This document shows, in pieces, positions 62,136-64,000 of a DNA stretch of 64,000 nt (positions are counted from its first letter, which is position 1; every line of letters starts with the position of its first letter). The translations under genes and the position numbers were made by a program. The DNA is taken from assembly GCF_964340395.1 (NCBI RefSeq), contig NC_135568.1:11487776-11551775 (forward strand), read 5' to 3'. Under the pieces are notes generated by a model. That model was not told where the DNA came from, did no database searches, and was given only the letters and a program-made list of their open reading frames with translations. The stretch is from Glandiceps talaboti. Lineage: Eukaryota; Hemichordata; Enteropneusta; Spengelidae.

Positions 62136-63270
62136 GTTTAGTAAAGGTGTTATCATGAAATTGTAAATCCTCATCAACATAATACCCATCAAGGAATTGT
62201 GTAGGAGCTTTAACAAAATTAAGTCAGGAATTGAAATCAGATTGGAAGATGATTTGAAGCATTCAGGTACATCATATCAAAGATACCAAATCTTATGGGA
62301 AATTGAATGTAGTATAGAAGATCATCAACCAAGCAGACTTTTTACTTCACATAGATCTCCATTATATCTAGAATGATAGTTGAATAATGAGCGTGGCTGT
62401 CTTGGAATCCTAAGTTGCCAGTTCGAGCCTCATCAGTTCAGGCCGCATCACTGCCATGTGTTTTTGAATAGATGAAGTGTTTCGACAAAATGTGAACCAC
62501 CAGTTTTTCATCAAGCCAAGGTGTGAAATTCAGAACTAGTAGGAGGAGAATGATTTAATCCATGCACTTGCAAAAGTTGCAATGGATTGTATTCTCCCTA
62601 GTGAGTTGAGGAAGTATAAGGAGTCATTGTGCCACTATAGGTCTGTACCAGGGGGTAATGATTGCATAGTGCTGTGAGCAGTGTGAGAAAACATTAGTAA
62701 CATTTAATAGAAATATTGTTCACTTAGGGAGTCTGAAAAGTTCAGTGAATACAGTTATGTTTAAATTTGAATCCAGTATCTTGAAAAAACTGACTGAGGT
62801 AAATGACCAAAAGTGATTTATCAGCTTGGTAGATCAAATTACAAATTAATACAAAAACAGTGCAGTTAAAAGTTTTGTTTTTTTTGTAAGCATTTAGTAT
62901 TTGATCTCTTGGTCCACCGAGGTACATAACTAGTTGTAAATACAAGCTATTTTGTACTCATTTCCAAGAGAATGGTTATGTTAATACATATTTTGTAGAG
63001 CTCACTTTATAAAATATACATGCACCTAGAATCTATTTATCATTACATGCAGTGACAGGTGTCTTTGATATCATGTCAGTTATTCAACATACTCATTATT
63101 TTAAGCTTACTGAGTTGCTACCAGCTTCAGTGTTGATGTATCTGTATATGTGATAATCCATTTTTGGATGTTTACACAGTGTTTTTGCTGAGGTCAGTGA
63201 ACGCTGGGAACAGAGAGAGGGAGTATGGTATAATGAGTCAGACATAGTTTCCAAAACATTAATTGTACCA
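62136..63270. other. Putative intron; decayed tRNA-like SINE head at 62385-62460
   Basis: The segment atgagcgtggctgtcttgg...ccagttcgagcctcatcagttcaggccgcatcac has a good box B (agttcgagcct) and a plausible box A, so it is probably a SINE fragment. The rest shows no supported feature. Confidence 0.4.
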
Positions 63271-63274
63271 AAAT

Positions 63275-63505
63275 TTTGGTGGGGAACCCTGGTAAAATGG
63301 TAGGGGAACTCAGGTAGATTTTACCTGCTTACCGTCCTTTGCAAAAACATTGGTAGGGAACCCGAGTAAAATCACTGGTGAACTCAGGGACATGTAGATT
63401 TTACCTGCTTACTGCCCTTAGCAAAAACTTTGGTAAGGAACCCTAGTAAAATCACAGGTGAACTCTGGTAGATTTTACCGTACCTGTTTTCAATACTGCC
63501 TTTAA
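63275..63505. repeat. Minisatellite, 72-81-bp unit, 3 copies
   Basis: ggaacc(c)(t/g)(g/a)(g/a)gtaaaat recurs at 63284, 63356 and 63437. Each unit also has ggtgaactc, gtagattttacc, tgcttac(c/t)g and gcaaaaac. A weaker relative lies at 22730-22875. Confidence 0.88.
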
Positions 63506-63509
63506 CAAA

Positions 63510-64000
63510 AAACTGTTACACAGTATGTCTGTCAGACGACTGTTTTCCTCGCCAAAATTTAAACCACAATCTGACATTGCCATCTAAGTTTGGAGATGAA
63601 ATCCTTATCAGACTTTTTTTACCATGGCTCATTTCAAAGTTGTACGAAGTTGATGAGATTCATAAGCTAAGGGAAAATGCCTCCAGTTATTTAAAATCAC
63701 GGGTCAATGCAATAATGATAATTATATTTGCACATACTACTCAATAAGTAATCTAGCATAGGCCTACGGAAAAAGAGGAGTAATTAGAATAAAGAATGTT
63801 TTCCCTGCGGTTACTAAGAATTTGAAAAGAACGTCTTCTTTTTATGTGTTTGTGAAAACGTGATATAATCCAATAAAAGGATTTATTGATTATTCATTGA
63901 TAATTGAGGGATATTTTTAGACAACAGACATAACCTCAGGGATTTGTTTCAAAAAGGCAAGTTAAGTCTAGGAGTAAATTGATATGCAGCTGTTGACCTT
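63510..64000. other. End of window, no exon seen
   Basis: No coding exon, RNA gene or repeat boundary could be supported. Confidence 0.4.

Overview
This is nuclear DNA of an animal, almost certainly a marine invertebrate and most likely a lophotrochozoan such as a mollusc (inferred). It is AT-rich and has no prokaryote-like gene packing. Microsatellites are very long, short motifs of the acatgtacatgt type recur, tRNA-headed SINEs are present, and two LINE 3' fragments resemble common invertebrate non-LTR retrotransposons. No complete protein-coding gene can be read. Nearly every long open frame lies inside a tetranucleotide or trinucleotide array, or is an AT-rich chance ORF.

Bases 1-16700 look intergenic. 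They hold compound microsatellites (3465-3950, 5256-5423, 6398-6595, 13169-13585, 15781-15990), a 0.1-kb-armed inverted repeat (4617-5000), a pre-miRNA-sized hairpin (9756-9832), a probable LINE 3' tail ending in an (AAT)n tract (10010-10440) and a tRNA-Thr-like pseudogene (15578-15651).

Bases 16700-16900 are the only stretch that reads like a gene start. A YY1-type site and a TATA-like box precede an ATG in good context (16839). A 20-codon reading frame then ends at a consensus splice donor (16901). If this is real, the remaining 47 kb is probably a single very large first intron on the + strand. I could not find the next exon.

Bases 16901-64000 are built mostly from repeats. There are about fifteen unrelated tandem minisatellites (units about 50-210 bp, 3-9 copies each). 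There are also non-autonomous DNA transposons whose ends I could define: a pair with TWA target duplications (21376-21741, 22894-23268), a 342-bp hairpin with TTAA duplications (29032-29373), a second TTAA family in two copies (23324-23647, 53897-54232), a hAT-type element with a perfect 8-bp duplication (26283-26458) and degenerate relatives, a 380-bp element carrying two CRE palindromes (32298-32677), a 271-bp element ending in CAGGGGTG (41496-41766), and a TGCACTAGC-ended family in two copies (48913-49183, 55889-56227). SINEs lie at 24798, 25499, 39899 and 50354. A frameshifted LINE C-terminus at 35570-36047 is followed by an 89-nt perfect palindrome (36066-36154). A minus-strand CR1/L2-like LINE end with a tetranucleotide tail lies at 51990-52437.

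No CRISPR array, operon, rRNA, intact tRNA, virus or toxin gene was seen. The most notable structures are the MITE families with directly readable target duplications (one supported by a paralogous empty site), the perfect palindrome abutting a dead LINE, and the stacking of many independent minisatellites within one putative intron.
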